Positions 28,097 through 36,984 of a stretch of 64,000 bases of DNA are shown here, piece after piece. The translations under genes were made by a program, and so were the position numbers. The stretch is from Egibacter rhizosphaerae (GTDB taxonomy: Bacteria > Actinomycetota > Nitriliruptoria > Euzebyales > Egibacteraceae). Numbering within the stretch: the stretch's first letter is position 1; each line of letters opens with the position of its first letter. The notes under the pieces were generated by a model. It was not told the origin of the DNA. It saw nothing but the letters and a program-made list of their open reading frames with translations, and searched no databases. The DNA lies in contig NZ_CP036402.1 of NCBI RefSeq assembly GCF_004322855.1, forward strand, positions 2,542,001 to 2,606,000, written 5' to 3'.

Positions 28097-28743
28097 CGCT
28101 CCGCCCGATAGAAGGCGATCCGGCCAAGGACCCGCGAGACGCGCTGCTCGACTTCGGTAACTCGTGCAAAGCCGGCCTCGTTCATCGCGGACAGGAGTCC
28201 GTTGTCGTAGTTGTCGGCCAGCCGCGCCGTGTGCGAGAGCCGACGCGCGATGAACCCGTCCCGGTGATCGACCGTGCCACCGAAGTCCACGACGTGCAGC
28301 GACCCGTCAGCGGCCAGGACGCGCCGCGCCTCTGCGAGTGCGGCCCGCCGCTGCTCCGCGTCGAGGTGGTGCAGCATGAGGGAGGACAGGACGCGATCGA
28401 AGGCGCCGTCTGAGTAAGGCATTTGCTGGGCGACACCGCAGTCCCAGCTGAGGTCGAAGCCGGTGCGCGCCGCTTTCCTCTGCGCGCTGGCGAGCGCCCT
28501 CGTGTCCGGGTCGATGCCCGTCACGTGTGCAGCGGGCTGGGTGCGCTTGACCTGGAGGGCGAGGTTGCCCGTGCCGCAGCCGATCTCCAGCACGGCGCAG
28601 AAGGGGCGCACGTCGGCCTGCTCCAGCAGTCGACCATGCAGCCTCGGCACGCCGAGCAGCCGGACGACGGTGTCGTACAAGGGTGTCAGCCGGGCATGTC
28701 CGAGGCCGGGGCGGTGGTGGTCGTGTCTGCTCAGGGCGGCCAT
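28093..28743 (-). CDS. Class I SAM-dependent methyltransferase
   Basis: 216 residues. Motif I VLEIGCGTGNLAL, the acidic ribose-binding IDPD, the motif PYSDGAFDRVLSSLMLHHL and ADGSLHVVDFGG are as in UbiE-like methyltransferases. The ATG at 28743 has GAGGAGG upstream. It is divergent from the AraC-type regulator and coupled to the membrane protein. Substrate unknown. Confidence 0.85.
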   Translation of the reverse strand: MAALSRHDHHRPGLGHARLTPLYDTVVRLLGVPRLHGRLLEQADVRPFCAVLEIGCGTGNLALQVKRTQPAAHVTGIDPDTRALASAQRKAARTGFDLSWDCGVAQQMPYSDGAFDRVLSSLMLHHLDAEQRRAALAEARRVLAADGSLHVVDFGGTVDHRDGFIARRLSHTARLADNYDNGLLSAMNEAGFARVTEVEQRVSRVLGRIAFYRAER

Positions 28744-28774
28744 AACGCCTCCTCTCACAGCGGGGACTTAGATG

Positions 28775-28810
28775 ATGTTCAACGACGATCGAAGCCTGCA
28801 TGTATGTTCA
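28775..28810. promoter_or_regulatory. Direct repeat ATGTTCA, possible AraC site
   Basis: ATGTTCA occurs at 28775-28781 and 28804-28810, 29 bp apart on the same strand, in the divergent region between the methyltransferase and the AraC-type gene. AraC proteins bind direct repeats, but two 7-bp words are weak support. Confidence 0.3.
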
Positions 28811-28815
28811 GCGGC

Positions 28816-29781
28816 ATGACAGGTCGAGAAGTTGAGACCTCTAGGACGATTGTTGGGTCGCCGCCGCAGACCACCGCGCTGCGGACTCGTGGCGAGAGAG
28901 CACCCGTCTTCGCGCTCAGCCCCGATCCGGGCGTGCCGCCGGTCGGCATGCTGCGTCAAGGCGCGCCACACTCCCCGCAGCCGCCGGCGGGACGGCCACA
29001 CGCGCACGACTTCGTCGCCCTGTCCTACTTCGAGCGTGAGGGCGGGACGTTGACCCTCGAAGGCGACCGCTGGCCCATCCGTGCCGGCGACCTGGTACTG
29101 GTCGCGCCCGGAGCGGTGGTCGCGTACGAGCCCGCGGAGACGGAGTTGTCCAAGCCGCTGGGCTGGGGGGTGTTCTTCCAGCCCGAGGCGCTGGGGTCAG
29201 CTGGCTCGGGGGTGCGGCTCTCCTGGCGCGCCAACCCGCTGCTCTTCCCGTTCGTGGACGGAGTGGGCGGGATGCCTCGCCGCTTTCAGGTACCGTCGCA
29301 GGAACGTCCCGCCTGGACCGAGCGACTGACAGCAATGTGGGAGGAGCTGCACCGCCGCGACGACGCCCACCGCGAGGCTGTACACGCCCACCTGACCCTG
29401 CTGCTGGTCGAGGTGGCCCGACTGGCCGGACCGATGTCCACCGACGTGCCGGCTCGACACGACCCGCTGCTCCCCCGGGTCTTCGCCGTCATCGAAGAGC
29501 GCTACCACGAAGGCATCTCGCTCGCCGACGTCGCGCATTCCCTCCACCTAACCCCCGGACACCTCACCACGGAGGTCCGGCGTCGCACCGGCCGGACCGT
29601 GCTGGAATGGATCACCGAGCGGCGCATGACGCAGGCCCGGCGCCTTCTGACGCAGACCGACCTGTCGATCAGCGAGGTCGGACATCGCGTCGGCTACGTC
29701 GACCCCGCCTACTTCACGCGTGCCTTCCGCAGGACGCACGGCGTGACACCCTCGAACTGGCGCCGCGCCGCGGGCGGATGA
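28816..29781 (+). CDS. AraC-family regulator with cupin N-domain
   Basis: 321 residues. A cupin-like sensory domain (HAHDFVALSYFEREGGTLTL, IRAGDLVLVAPGAVVAY) is followed by the double HTH (ISLADVAHSLHLTPGHLTTEVRR; ISEVGHRVGYVDPAYFTRAF). The ATG at 28816 or 28804 could start it; neither has a clear ribosome site. Divergent transcription suggests that it controls the methyltransferase/membrane-protein pair. Confidence 0.85.
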   Translation: MTGREVETSRTIVGSPPQTTALRTRGERAPVFALSPDPGVPPVGMLRQGAPHSPQPPAGRPHAHDFVALSYFEREGGTLTLEGDRWPIRAGDLVLVAPGAVVAYEPAETELSKPLGWGVFFQPEALGSAGSGVRLSWRANPLLFPFVDGVGGMPRRFQVPSQERPAWTERLTAMWEELHRRDDAHREAVHAHLTLLLVEVARLAGPMSTDVPARHDPLLPRVFAVIEERYHEGISLADVAHSLHLTPGHLTTEVRRRTGRTVLEWITERRMTQARRLLTQTDLSISEVGHRVGYVDPAYFTRAFRRTHGVTPSNWRRAAGG

Positions 29782-30068
29782 CGAGGTTCCCGAAAGCGGT
29801 CCTTGCCGTGTGGGCCGGTCAGCCCCGCGCCTCCCGGCGCACGGGCCAGGAGCGGTTCAGACCCGTCGCGGGTGCTGTGGCGGATAAGAGCACCGGTGAC
29901 GATGCCGACCAGCCAGCCGAGGATGGCGGAGACGACAATGATCCAAACGATCGAGACCTCGTCGGAGCCGAACACCCAGTTGACGACGTTCGCGGGAAAC
30001 CTGGGAGAACCGTGGGACCTCCACCGCTTCCCGCGTGAGCCGGACGTCCAGCTTCGGACGCCTGGCAA
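29709..30068 (-). pseudogene. LapA/DUF1049-like small membrane protein, probably truncated
   Basis: The segment VVNWVFGSDEVSIVWIIVVS and the following Gly-rich helix ending in Arg match the second half of LapA/DUF1049 proteins. The first helix expected before it is missing: upstream residues are Arg/Ser-rich and unlike the family. The frame also runs 73 nt into the AraC gene on the other strand. I read it as a decayed copy, but a short functional protein beginning near the NWVFG motif is possible. Confidence 0.35.
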
Positions 30069-30374
30069 TCTCCGCGTCTCACCACTGCGGTTCTCGCGGC
30101 GAAGGTGCGCCCATGGACCCCGGGCGGGGTCGTCGGTTTGGCTGCCAGGACGGGTCGCGTCCGATGAAGCCGGTCATCCGGGCCTGGGGTCTGCGGCCGC
30201 GGGCACGTCGACCTTGGGGCCGTCCTGCCCGGAGGAGCGCATCGACTCTTCCATGGCTTCCATGCAGGCGGCCTTTCACAGTGCCGACCCACGCCCCCAT
30301 GACGTGGCCCCAAACTTCAACCCTCGCCGGGTTTGTCCCAAACCTGATGTCGACGTGAGTGGTCAGCCATCTGA

Positions 30375-30575
30375 GGCGGTTGGACCGCTGCGGCCCCACG
30401 GCGGATGTCCCGATACGGTCCTGCGGCGGATGTCCCGATACGGTCCTGCGGCGGATGGGCCGATGCGGGCCTACGGCGGTTTGATCGCTGCGGCCCAACG
30501 GCGGTTCTCTCGATACCGGATAACGGCGGTTGTGGCGCTACGGCCCTACCAGCGGAAGGATCGATACGGCAGTAC
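30375..30575. repeat. 25-bp tandem repeat array, about eight units
   Basis: Units start at 30375, 30400, 30425, 30450, 30475, 30500, 30525 and about 30551, nearly all exactly 25 bp. They share GGCGGWTG at the left, a middle resembling CCGATACGG, and CTAC/CTGC at the right. Units 2 and 3 are identical and the others have diverged. There are no spacers, so it is not CRISPR. Since 25 is not a multiple of three it is not a protein repeat. It lies in roughly 700 bp with no convincing gene. Confidence 0.8.
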
Positions 30576-30780
30576 GGCTTTGGACCCCCATGGATCCGGC
30601 CGCCCGTAAGGGTTCCGATCCTTCATGATGACCAACCTGATGGTCGGAGGCCTAGTCAGTACCAACGTATCGGTCATTGCGAAACTGTCGAAGTCACTCT
30701 TGCAGTGCTAGCCTTCCCCCAACTTGCGGTATCTGGAGCTCAGGCCTGAGTCCGAGGAGGCGATTGCGTAAGGGTCGTCC

Positions 30781-31569
30781 ATGGTCCCCCTGGCCCAGGT
30801 AGCAGGGCAGTCCGCTGCGTCGCTGCTCATAGAAGCCCAGTACGGCGAGAACCGCGTCGCGTCAGGGACGGCCTTCGTCGTAGGGAACAGTGCGGGAGAC
30901 TGTTTTCTAATCACAAACCGGCACAACGTTCGCGGCCGCGACAACGAGACCGACGAGACACTCGACAAAGAAACTGGCGCATGGCCGGACAGCTTGTGCG
31001 TATTCTACATGGTGAATGATAATCCCATTGACTGGAACGCGATACTCGAACCCCTGTACTTAGATCCGGACATGCAGTAACCGCGATGGTTGGAGGACCC
31101 GGAGTTAGGTCCACGAGCAGATGTCGCCGCGTTGCCCATTAACCAAACGCAAGGTATACTTGTGCTGTCGTATCCGGTTGAAGACACCGATCCGATGAAA
31201 TGGGACGTGGCTGATCCAGTGTTCATTATCGGCTTCCCCTTCGGTCGCACGGCGGGCAGCAACTTCGCCGTCTGGGTGCGTGGTTCGACCGCATCCGAAC
31301 CCGAGATTGACTTTGACGAACTTCCTATGTTCCTTGTTGACGCACGCACAAGAAGGGGCCAGTCAGGCTCGCCGGTCATTTTGCACGCCAGTGGTAAGGG
31401 TGTCGTCCACACAGAGGGGGGCAGCCTGTCAGTAGGCACGGGGCAGTCGACAGGTCGATTGCTCGGGGTGTACTCGGGGCGTACTTCAGAAGGCTCGGAC
31501 TTGGGTCGCGTGTGGCGCACCGAAGTCGTCCAGCGCATCATCGAAGCGGGCGTTGCAGGCACACCCTGA
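30781..31569 (+). pseudogene. Trypsin-like serine protease interrupted by an in-frame TAA
   Basis: Both halves are in the same frame, separated only by a TAA at 31078-31080. The first part holds the catalytic His (FLITNRHNV). The second holds Asp (RADVAALPI) and Ser (RRGQSGSPVI), so the whole triad is present in order. A single C-to-T change of a CAA codon would explain the stop. The GC content is well below that of the flanking chromosome. The next gene in the same patch is a nuclease-like protein on the other strand. Readthrough cannot be excluded. Confidence 0.75.
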
Positions 31570-31574
31570 CTGGA

Positions 31575-31780
31575 GACCGCGAACACCCGATCCACGCGCC
31601 GACGTGGCTCGAGCAGTGACGGGGAGTAGCACCCGAACTTGCCCTTCGGGATGCCCAGCTCGACGTCGAGGACCGGCCTTGAGAGCGTCTTGGACCGTCC
31701 GCCGTTTCGCTGGTTCGTCCCACGTGTCGGTGCGCTCATGCTGCTGCGCCAAAGGCGAGAAGCTCCGCCGTGATGGTCAG
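31575..31780 (-). pseudogene. IS256-family transposase remnant
   Basis: Minus-strand translation gives RNGGRSKTL, then DVELGIPKGKFGCYSPSLLE and PRRRVDRVF. This is the conserved N-terminal region of IS256/Mutator transposases (RNG..KTL, VEL.IPK...GSYFPSLLEPRRR). Upstream, ERTDT is in another frame, so at least one frameshift is present. Only about 70 codons remain and no terminal repeats are visible. Confidence 0.6.
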
Positions 31781-31943
31781 CCCTGGACGGGGTCCTGAGC
31801 GGCGCGACCGAAATCAAGGCTACGCGTCGGCCCGAACGTACCGGCATGCCCCCGATAGACCATGCAGTGGTGTTGCGGTCCAATGTCCTTGGCGACCGCT
31901 CCGAACTTCAACCCTCGACGGGATAGGTGGAAGCCAAGGACGG

Positions 31944-33635
31944 TCATATGGTGGGCTCCGTATCTCCAGCGTTCTGAGTGCGGGCAGGGTCTTGGGGGTC
32001 TACGAGTCGGGCAATCGCGTCTTCGCTGCCGCCGGGAACAAGCCGGACTTGCGTCCTACGGCTTGCAGTCAAGCGTTGTCGTGCTCCGTCAAGGTCATCA
32101 ACCACAACGTGTTCGAAGATCACCCGCTGTGGGCCTAGATTGTAGGTTTGTCCCCGGAACTCCCACGCGAGGTCACGGACGACGAGCAGAGTGCCGCCTT
32201 CTGGTGAAAGCAGGCGCTCAAGGCCGGGGTCGCTCGTACTGCCCTTGACCGTCATCGTGAGTTCCGTCCAAGTGAAGCGACGCCCTGATGGACTGAGCTC
32301 TTCATCGAGTTCGAAGATCTCTCGCATTTCCGGTTCGGTGAGGTCTGTAGGCAAATCGAAGATGCTACGTGCACGCCGCTGGAGTCGGTCAAGTGCCGAC
32401 GTGAGGTCCGCGAACCACGCAGGCAGCAGTTCTGGATTGGGGCCCAAGTCCGTCCCGAACGCCGCGCGGGAAGACGAGCCAATCACCAGTTCTAGGCGGT
32501 GGCCTTCTTCGAAGGACCCGAGGAACGCTGCGACCGGTACCACCGCCGACGGTGGCAACGGATTCGGGCGGTATGAAAAGTTCATCGTCCCAGTTCCGGC
32601 TTGCCGATCGTAATGAAGCTCCACTTGGAGTTGATCGGTGCTGTCGGCACCGTAAAGCGTGCCTCCTCGCGTGCCTTGGCGATGTCGGCTCATGTTCAGT
32701 GGAAGTTCCTGCACGAGTTGCCCTTCGGCAGAAAGAACACGGACCCGGAGTGGAAGCGGTTCAGGACGCTGGTGGATGACGCCCTCTAGCCGAAGGGCCC
32801 CTCCGCTCAGGTCACCCCCTAGACCGCCCGGAGCGTCAAGCGTCATACCCTCCACAGTGCTGGGTGGAAGCTCGACGTCCTCGCCGAAGTGGATGGCACG
32901 TAGAAATGCCTCCTGAATGTCAGCATCTCCGGCGGTGAAGCTGACTGTGAACCTGCCGTTGATTGGACGGGACGCAAGTGCTCCCCGATGGCGTGGAACA
33001 ACGTCAAGGCGGACGTCACCCCGATGCACCGACAGCACTGTCTGCTTTGAGGCGCGGTGCGGCATCCCGGAACCTGTGCTGAGGAAGTACTGGTAGTGGA
33101 CGTCCAGCTCGTTCAAGCGGGTGTGAATGCGTTCGATCCGGGGCAGCGCGTCAGCGGCGGATTGCATCTGGTCGACGGCGAACGGGAGATCCTGCAGCAG
33201 TTGGTGCAGTTCTTCGCGCGCTCCCTCAAGGAAGTACCTCTGTACAACAGGCCGACTTGCCATCTGAGCATCAAGCCAGCTTCGGCCCAACCAGTGGAGA
33301 GGAAAGTCATACTTCCTCTGCAGGCGCTCGAAGAACTTCTCCTCCGCGGGAGTGGAGTTGACCGGCACGACGAGGTTCCACTCCACAGGCTCGTGCTCAG
33401 CTGCTTTTCGAAGCGACCGGCGAATCTGGTCCTTGCGCCCATCGGTGAGACGATCGGCGAAACGCTTGCACTCGAAGATGACAAGGCCGCGGTCGGTCTT
33501 GCGGACGATGTCGCGGCCGCCATCACCCCCCGACCCTTCGATGTGAACGGCGTCGGGGTGAAGGATCTGCAGCAAGACGGCGACCATATCCTCGTACTGA
33601 TGCTGGACCGCTGGATCTTTCCAGTCGATGCGCAT
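31944..33635 (-). CDS. PD-(D/E)XK nuclease-like protein with long unknown C-terminus
   Basis: 563 residues. The N-terminal 130 residues look like a restriction-endonuclease core: YEDMVAVLLQ helix, GSGGDGGRDIV and LVIFECKRF (Asp...Glu-X-Lys), then a VVPVNSTPAEEKFFERL strand and helix as in Mrr-like enzymes. The remaining 430 residues are not recognised; they look like mixed beta-rich domains. The start ATG is preceded by GGGGG. GC content is low and codon use differs from the core. The neighbours are a broken protease, an IS remnant and a toxin pair. A defence role is inferred, not shown. Confidence 0.65.
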   Translation of the reverse strand: MRIDWKDPAVQHQYEDMVAVLLQILHPDAVHIEGSGGDGGRDIVRKTDRGLVIFECKRFADRLTDGRKDQIRRSLRKAAEHEPVEWNLVVPVNSTPAEEKFFERLQRKYDFPLHWLGRSWLDAQMASRPVVQRYFLEGAREELHQLLQDLPFAVDQMQSAADALPRIERIHTRLNELDVHYQYFLSTGSGMPHRASKQTVLSVHRGDVRLDVVPRHRGALASRPINGRFTVSFTAGDADIQEAFLRAIHFGEDVELPPSTVEGMTLDAPGGLGGDLSGGALRLEGVIHQRPEPLPLRVRVLSAEGQLVQELPLNMSRHRQGTRGGTLYGADSTDQLQVELHYDRQAGTGTMNFSYRPNPLPPSAVVPVAAFLGSFEEGHRLELVIGSSSRAAFGTDLGPNPELLPAWFADLTSALDRLQRRARSIFDLPTDLTEPEMREIFELDEELSPSGRRFTWTELTMTVKGSTSDPGLERLLSPEGGTLLVVRDLAWEFRGQTYNLGPQRVIFEHVVVDDLDGARQRLTASRRTQVRLVPGGSEDAIARLVDPQDPARTQNAGDTEPTI

Positions 33636-33639
33636 ACGA

Positions 33640-34075
33640 CCCCCTGAGTGGTCCGCCCAACCCGCGGCCTACGGAAGTGTTGCTGGTGCTTGCCTCGTGG
33701 GGGACTGATCGGGGCGAACCCGGTCTAACCTACGCCGATGGCCCCGGCGAACGCGGACTTCGCCGGGTTGGCCGAAACCGATCGACCTGAGGTATGACCT
33801 CTCCGTCAGCGCCCGCCAGGGCGAGGAGAAGTTGGGGATTGGCCACCCGTTCGCTACCCACCCACTCACGGGCCTCACGTCTGCAGGGGACTGGCGGGGG
33901 GTCACGACAGCCCTGCCGGTGCCGCCCTCCACCGGCTATTCGGGGCGGGCGCGGCCCTTCAGTGCCACGGGTGCGGATCCTCGCGCCTTCCCAGCAGGTC
34001 CGGCCGGGGGAACCGATGAGAAACGGCGGCGGCGCCGGTCTGGTTACGTGCCGCCAGATACCTGCGACCGCAGCG
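33640..34075. other. Intergenic stretch without a recognisable gene
   Basis: About 440 bp between the nuclease-like gene and the DHFR-family gene. The open frames here are short, Arg/Pro-rich and resemble no family. No tRNA, strong hairpin or repeat was seen. Confidence 0.4.
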
Positions 34076-34089
34076 AGGGAGAGCAACCT

Positions 34090-34656
34090 ATGAGACCGCT
34101 CCGATACTCGATCAACGTCACCCTCGACGGCTGCTGCGATCACCAAGTGGGGGTGCCGGACGAAGAGTTGCATCGCCATTTCGCCGACGAGCTGGAACGA
34201 GCCGATGCCCTGCTCTTCGGTCGGGTGACCTACGAGATGATGGAGGCAGCGTGGCGACAGCCGGCGACGGGAACGTGGCCTGACTGGATGGCTGATTGGA
34301 TGATCCCCTTCGCCCGGACGATCGACAGGGCAGAGAAGTATGTCGTGTCGGGCACCCTGGACCAGGCCGATTGGAACGCGGAACTCGTGCAGGGTGACCT
34401 GGAGAAGGCCGTTCGGCAGCTCAAGAGCGAGCCTGGCCAAGGCCTGTTCGTGGGAGGCGTGACCCTCCCGCTGGCCTTGGCGGATCTGGGGTTGATCGAC
34501 GAGTACGAGTTCGTCGTGCAGCCCATCGTGGCGGGCCACGGGCCGACGTTGTTCGCCGGCCTGAGCGAGCGGCTCGAGCTGCAGCTCGTGGGGCGCCAGG
34601 AATTCCGGGCGGGGGCAGTCGCTCTGCGTTACCAGCCCAGTCGGGTCACGGTTTGA
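34090..34656 (+). CDS. Dihydrofolate reductase-family protein (RibD C-terminal domain)
   Basis: 188 residues: RYSINVTLDGCCDHQVG, a DALLFGRVTYEMM helix, KYVVSGTL, the Gly-rich cofactor loop LFVGGVTLPLALADLGLIDEY and VVQPIVAGHGPTLF. This is the stand-alone RibD_C/YyaP type of NADPH-dependent reductase, whose physiological substrate is usually unknown. The ATG at 34090 follows GAGGGAG; the longer frame to 33832 is not supported. Confidence 0.85.
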   Translation: MRPLRYSINVTLDGCCDHQVGVPDEELHRHFADELERADALLFGRVTYEMMEAAWRQPATGTWPDWMADWMIPFARTIDRAEKYVVSGTLDQADWNAELVQGDLEKAVRQLKSEPGQGLFVGGVTLPLALADLGLIDEYEFVVQPIVAGHGPTLFAGLSERLELQLVGRQEFRAGAVALRYQPSRVTV

Positions 34657-34783
34657 AGGTCGGCTGCCCCTGGGCATCGCATACGGATCGGCGGCCGAAC
34701 ACGGCCCAATATCCCTCCAAACCCTCGCCGAGTGCGGTCCCTGCCGGGATGGCTCGAACTCCGGCGCTGATCAGCGCCGACGC

Positions 34784-34803
34784 ATGATGTAAGCTTACAT
34801 CAT
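34784..34803. promoter_or_regulatory. Antitoxin operator overlapping the start codon
   Basis: ATGATGTAAGCTTACATCAT is a perfect 20-bp palindrome that ends on the second base of the antitoxin ATG. TAAGCT (34790-34795), 6 nt before the ATG, may be the -10 element of a leaderless transcript. The operator would then cover both promoter and start codon. Confidence 0.7.
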
Positions 34804-35056
34804 GAGCCACCGTACGCAGATCACATTAAGCGATGAGCAGTACGAACGGCTCCGGACGGAGTCCGAGCGCACTGGCACCGGGCTCGCGGAGCTGGTGCGT
34901 CGCGCGTTGGATCGAACGTACGGAACCACACCGCAGCGCGAACGCATCGAGGCGCTGGAGGCGAGTTTCGGCGCCTGGGCTGACCACGAGGACGACGCTG
35001 CCGACTACGTCCACGAGCTCCGCCGGGGGATGGAACGGCGCCTGACGGTCCGATGA
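34802..35056 (+). CDS. vapB: VapB-like ribbon-helix-helix antitoxin
   Basis: 84 residues. The RHH N-terminus RTQITLSDEQYERL is followed by a helix ELVRRALDRTYG and an acidic tail expected to bind the toxin. It overlaps the toxin start by 4 nt (ATGA). No ribosome site is visible; a leaderless start is likely. It should bind the palindrome at its own start codon and neutralise VapC. Confidence 0.85.
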   Translation: MSHRTQITLSDEQYERLRTESERTGTGLAELVRRALDRTYGTTPQRERIEALEASFGAWADHEDDAADYVHELRRGMERRLTVR

Positions 35057-35433
35057 CGGTGCTGCTGGACACCTCGGTGCTCGTCGACCACTTGCGCGGC
35101 CGCGAGGAGGCGAGGCAAGCGCTGCGCAGGGCGCTGAGTCACGGAGAGCCCCTCACGGCCTCGGTGGTCACCAAGGTCGAGGTCCTCGCGGGCATGCGAG
35201 CCTCCGAGGAAGAGGCCACCCGCACGTTGTTCCGCGCTGTGGAGTGGATCGCCGTCGATGACGGCATCGCCGAGCGTGCGGGGCAAATGGCGAACCGGTT
35301 TCTGCGGTCCCATTCCGGCGTCGATCCCAACGACTACATCATCGCGGCCACCGCCGAGCAACTCGAAGCTCAACTTTGGACACGCAACCTGAAGCACTTC
35401 CCGATGTTCCCGCACCTGACCAGCCCCTACTGA
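35053..35433 (+). CDS. vapC: VapC-like PIN-domain toxin
   Basis: 126 residues with the PIN metal-binding acids: LLDTSVLVDHL (Asp), TKVEVLAGM (Glu), VDPNDYIIAATA (Asp) and the closing LWTRNLKHFP. VapC toxins are RNases that cut tRNA or rRNA. All key acids are present, so it looks active. Coupled to the antitoxin through a 4-nt overlap. Confidence 0.88.
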   Translation: MTVLLDTSVLVDHLRGREEARQALRRALSHGEPLTASVVTKVEVLAGMRASEEEATRTLFRAVEWIAVDDGIAERAGQMANRFLRSHSGVDPNDYIIAATAEQLEAQLWTRNLKHFPMFPHLTSPY

Positions 35434-35604
35434 CGTCCGCGCGACGTTCCAACACCCCATCACCGCGTGGAAACGGTGATCTCGCCGCCGCTTGGCGGGC
35501 CGTCCGCGGGCCTGCTGCCGCGGGCTTGCTCCTCGTGGGCGGTTGAGATCAGCCCCGAGGCGCGGTGCACGCCCATGACCAGAGCCTTCGGCGTGGTGCG
35601 GCCC

Positions 35605-36021
35605 TCACGAGCGCTGGGTCCGCATGGCTTGCAGCACCTTTACGCCCCGCTCGCCCCTTGCGAGGCGTTGGTACTCCTCGGACTCCCTCGGCCACAGCCC
35701 GATGCGGCCCTGGACGTCGAAGTGCAACCCCCACCCGTAGCGCTTCGGCAGCGGTGACGTCCGCAGGCAGGGCTGCGGCTTGGCGAAGAACTCCTCGCGC
35801 GATTCGTCGCGTCGCGCCGCGGTTTGGGCCTCCGGCACGGCCTTGTGGCGCAGGTGCGTCTCGAACAGCACGTCCTCCTGTGTCAGGGCATAGGGCCGTG
35901 CGGAGAGCAACTCATGCTGAATGGTGGCGATCGTAGGCTTGCCGCCGCGAGGTTGGGGCGTCACGGCGGTCTCGACCGGGCAGTCGGCCGCCACCAGGAT
36001 GAACGTCTCCTTGTACCCCAT
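35605..36021 (-). CDS. DUF6157 family protein
   Basis: 138 residues matching the DUF6157 pattern: YKETFILVAADCP, GGKPTIATIQHELL, LTQEDVLFETH, FFAKPQPCLRTSPLPKRYGW and the end VLQAMRTQRS. Soluble, function unknown. The ATG at 36021 has GGAGG 5 nt upstream and is preferred over the one at 36033. Confidence 0.82.
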   Translation of the reverse strand: MGYKETFILVAADCPVETAVTPQPRGGKPTIATIQHELLSARPYALTQEDVLFETHLRHKAVPEAQTAARRDESREEFFAKPQPCLRTSPLPKRYGWGLHFDVQGRIGLWPRESEEYQRLARGERGVKVLQAMRTQRS

Positions 36022-36123
36022 CGCATCCTCCACCGTGGACCTGCGATCGTCCTCACTCGAGCCTCGTGGTGGACCCCTGTCAGGGCAAGGGCCAGGCCAG
36101 GGCGGCTCCTTGATCGGGGCCGC

Positions 36124-36828
36124 TCAAGTGGCCGGGGTGGCGAGCTGGTCGGACGTCGGTGTCCGCACGCCCTTGATGATCAGGTAGGCGACCATCCAGA
36201 ACTCGGCGATGGTGGGCGCGCTGATGATCGCGTGAACGACTGCGGGCAGGTCGGGGCAGAGGACCTCCACCAGCGTGCCGACGATCCAGGCGGCACCCGC
36301 GACGACGAGCAGGACGCTCAGCACCCTGGAGAACAGACCGGATCGGTAGGCCAGGTAGCCGAGCGGCAGCAGCCACAGGCCGAAGAAGACCCCGGCGATC
36401 GTGTAGCCGTGGTGGTGCATGTCCACCAGCAGCAACGCGAGGCTGTCGGCGCTGTGGGCGTCGACAGCGTAGGCGGCGGGGTCGGTTGCGACGAGCAGAG
36501 CGGCGTGGTGGAACACCAGGTTGACCAGGATCATCCCGGCGGCCACGGCCACGAAGATCACGAGCAACCCGGCGGCGTGCCGGTCGACGTGGCGTAGCAG
36601 CAGGTAAAACGCGACGCCAACGAACACGAAGATTGTGGCCATCGCGATGTCGGCGACGAGGCTGAACCGAAACAGGGTCGGGTTGGCGGCGATGTTGGCT
36701 GCGGTGGCGGCCGCCTCGCCCGGCACGCGAATATCGGCGCGGACACCGAGGTGGGCGATCCCGCCCAGGACCGCCATGAGCAGGTACAGGGCGCCGGCTG
36801 TCCGGGCGAGGTGCTTTGACGTTGACAT
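36124..36828 (-). CDS. DUF4386 membrane protein
   Basis: 234 residues with six or more hydrophobic helices; ARTAGALYLLMAVLGGIAH and LAYRSGLFSRVLSVLLVVAG are the usual DUF4386 landmarks. The ATG at 36828 has GGGAG upstream; the frame extends to 37191 but that part overlaps the kinase promoter region. Function unknown. It is divergent from the DesK-type sensor kinase, which may sense or control it. Confidence 0.82.
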   Translation of the reverse strand: MSTSKHLARTAGALYLLMAVLGGIAHLGVRADIRVPGEAAATAANIAANPTLFRFSLVADIAMATIFVFVGVAFYLLLRHVDRHAAGLLVIFVAVAAGMILVNLVFHHAALLVATDPAAYAVDAHSADSLALLLVDMHHHGYTIAGVFFGLWLLPLGYLAYRSGLFSRVLSVLLVVAGAAWIVGTLVEVLCPDLPAVVHAIISAPTIAEFWMVAYLIIKGVRTPTSDQLATPAT

Positions 36829-36984
36829 GGGTTCTCCCTGATCGAGCGGATGGACCTCAAGATGACCGGGAACCTCGATGGGCACATCGGTCTGCCGGCT
36901 CGGCTTGTCCTGGCCGCGGGCACGACACGTGTCTCGTCCCTTTGGCTGATCCGCCAGGGGCGCGATGTCCCTACGCTGTTGGGC

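Noticed and set aside
30375-30575. CRISPR array
   Set aside because: Units are head to tail without unique spacers, and no cas gene is nearby.
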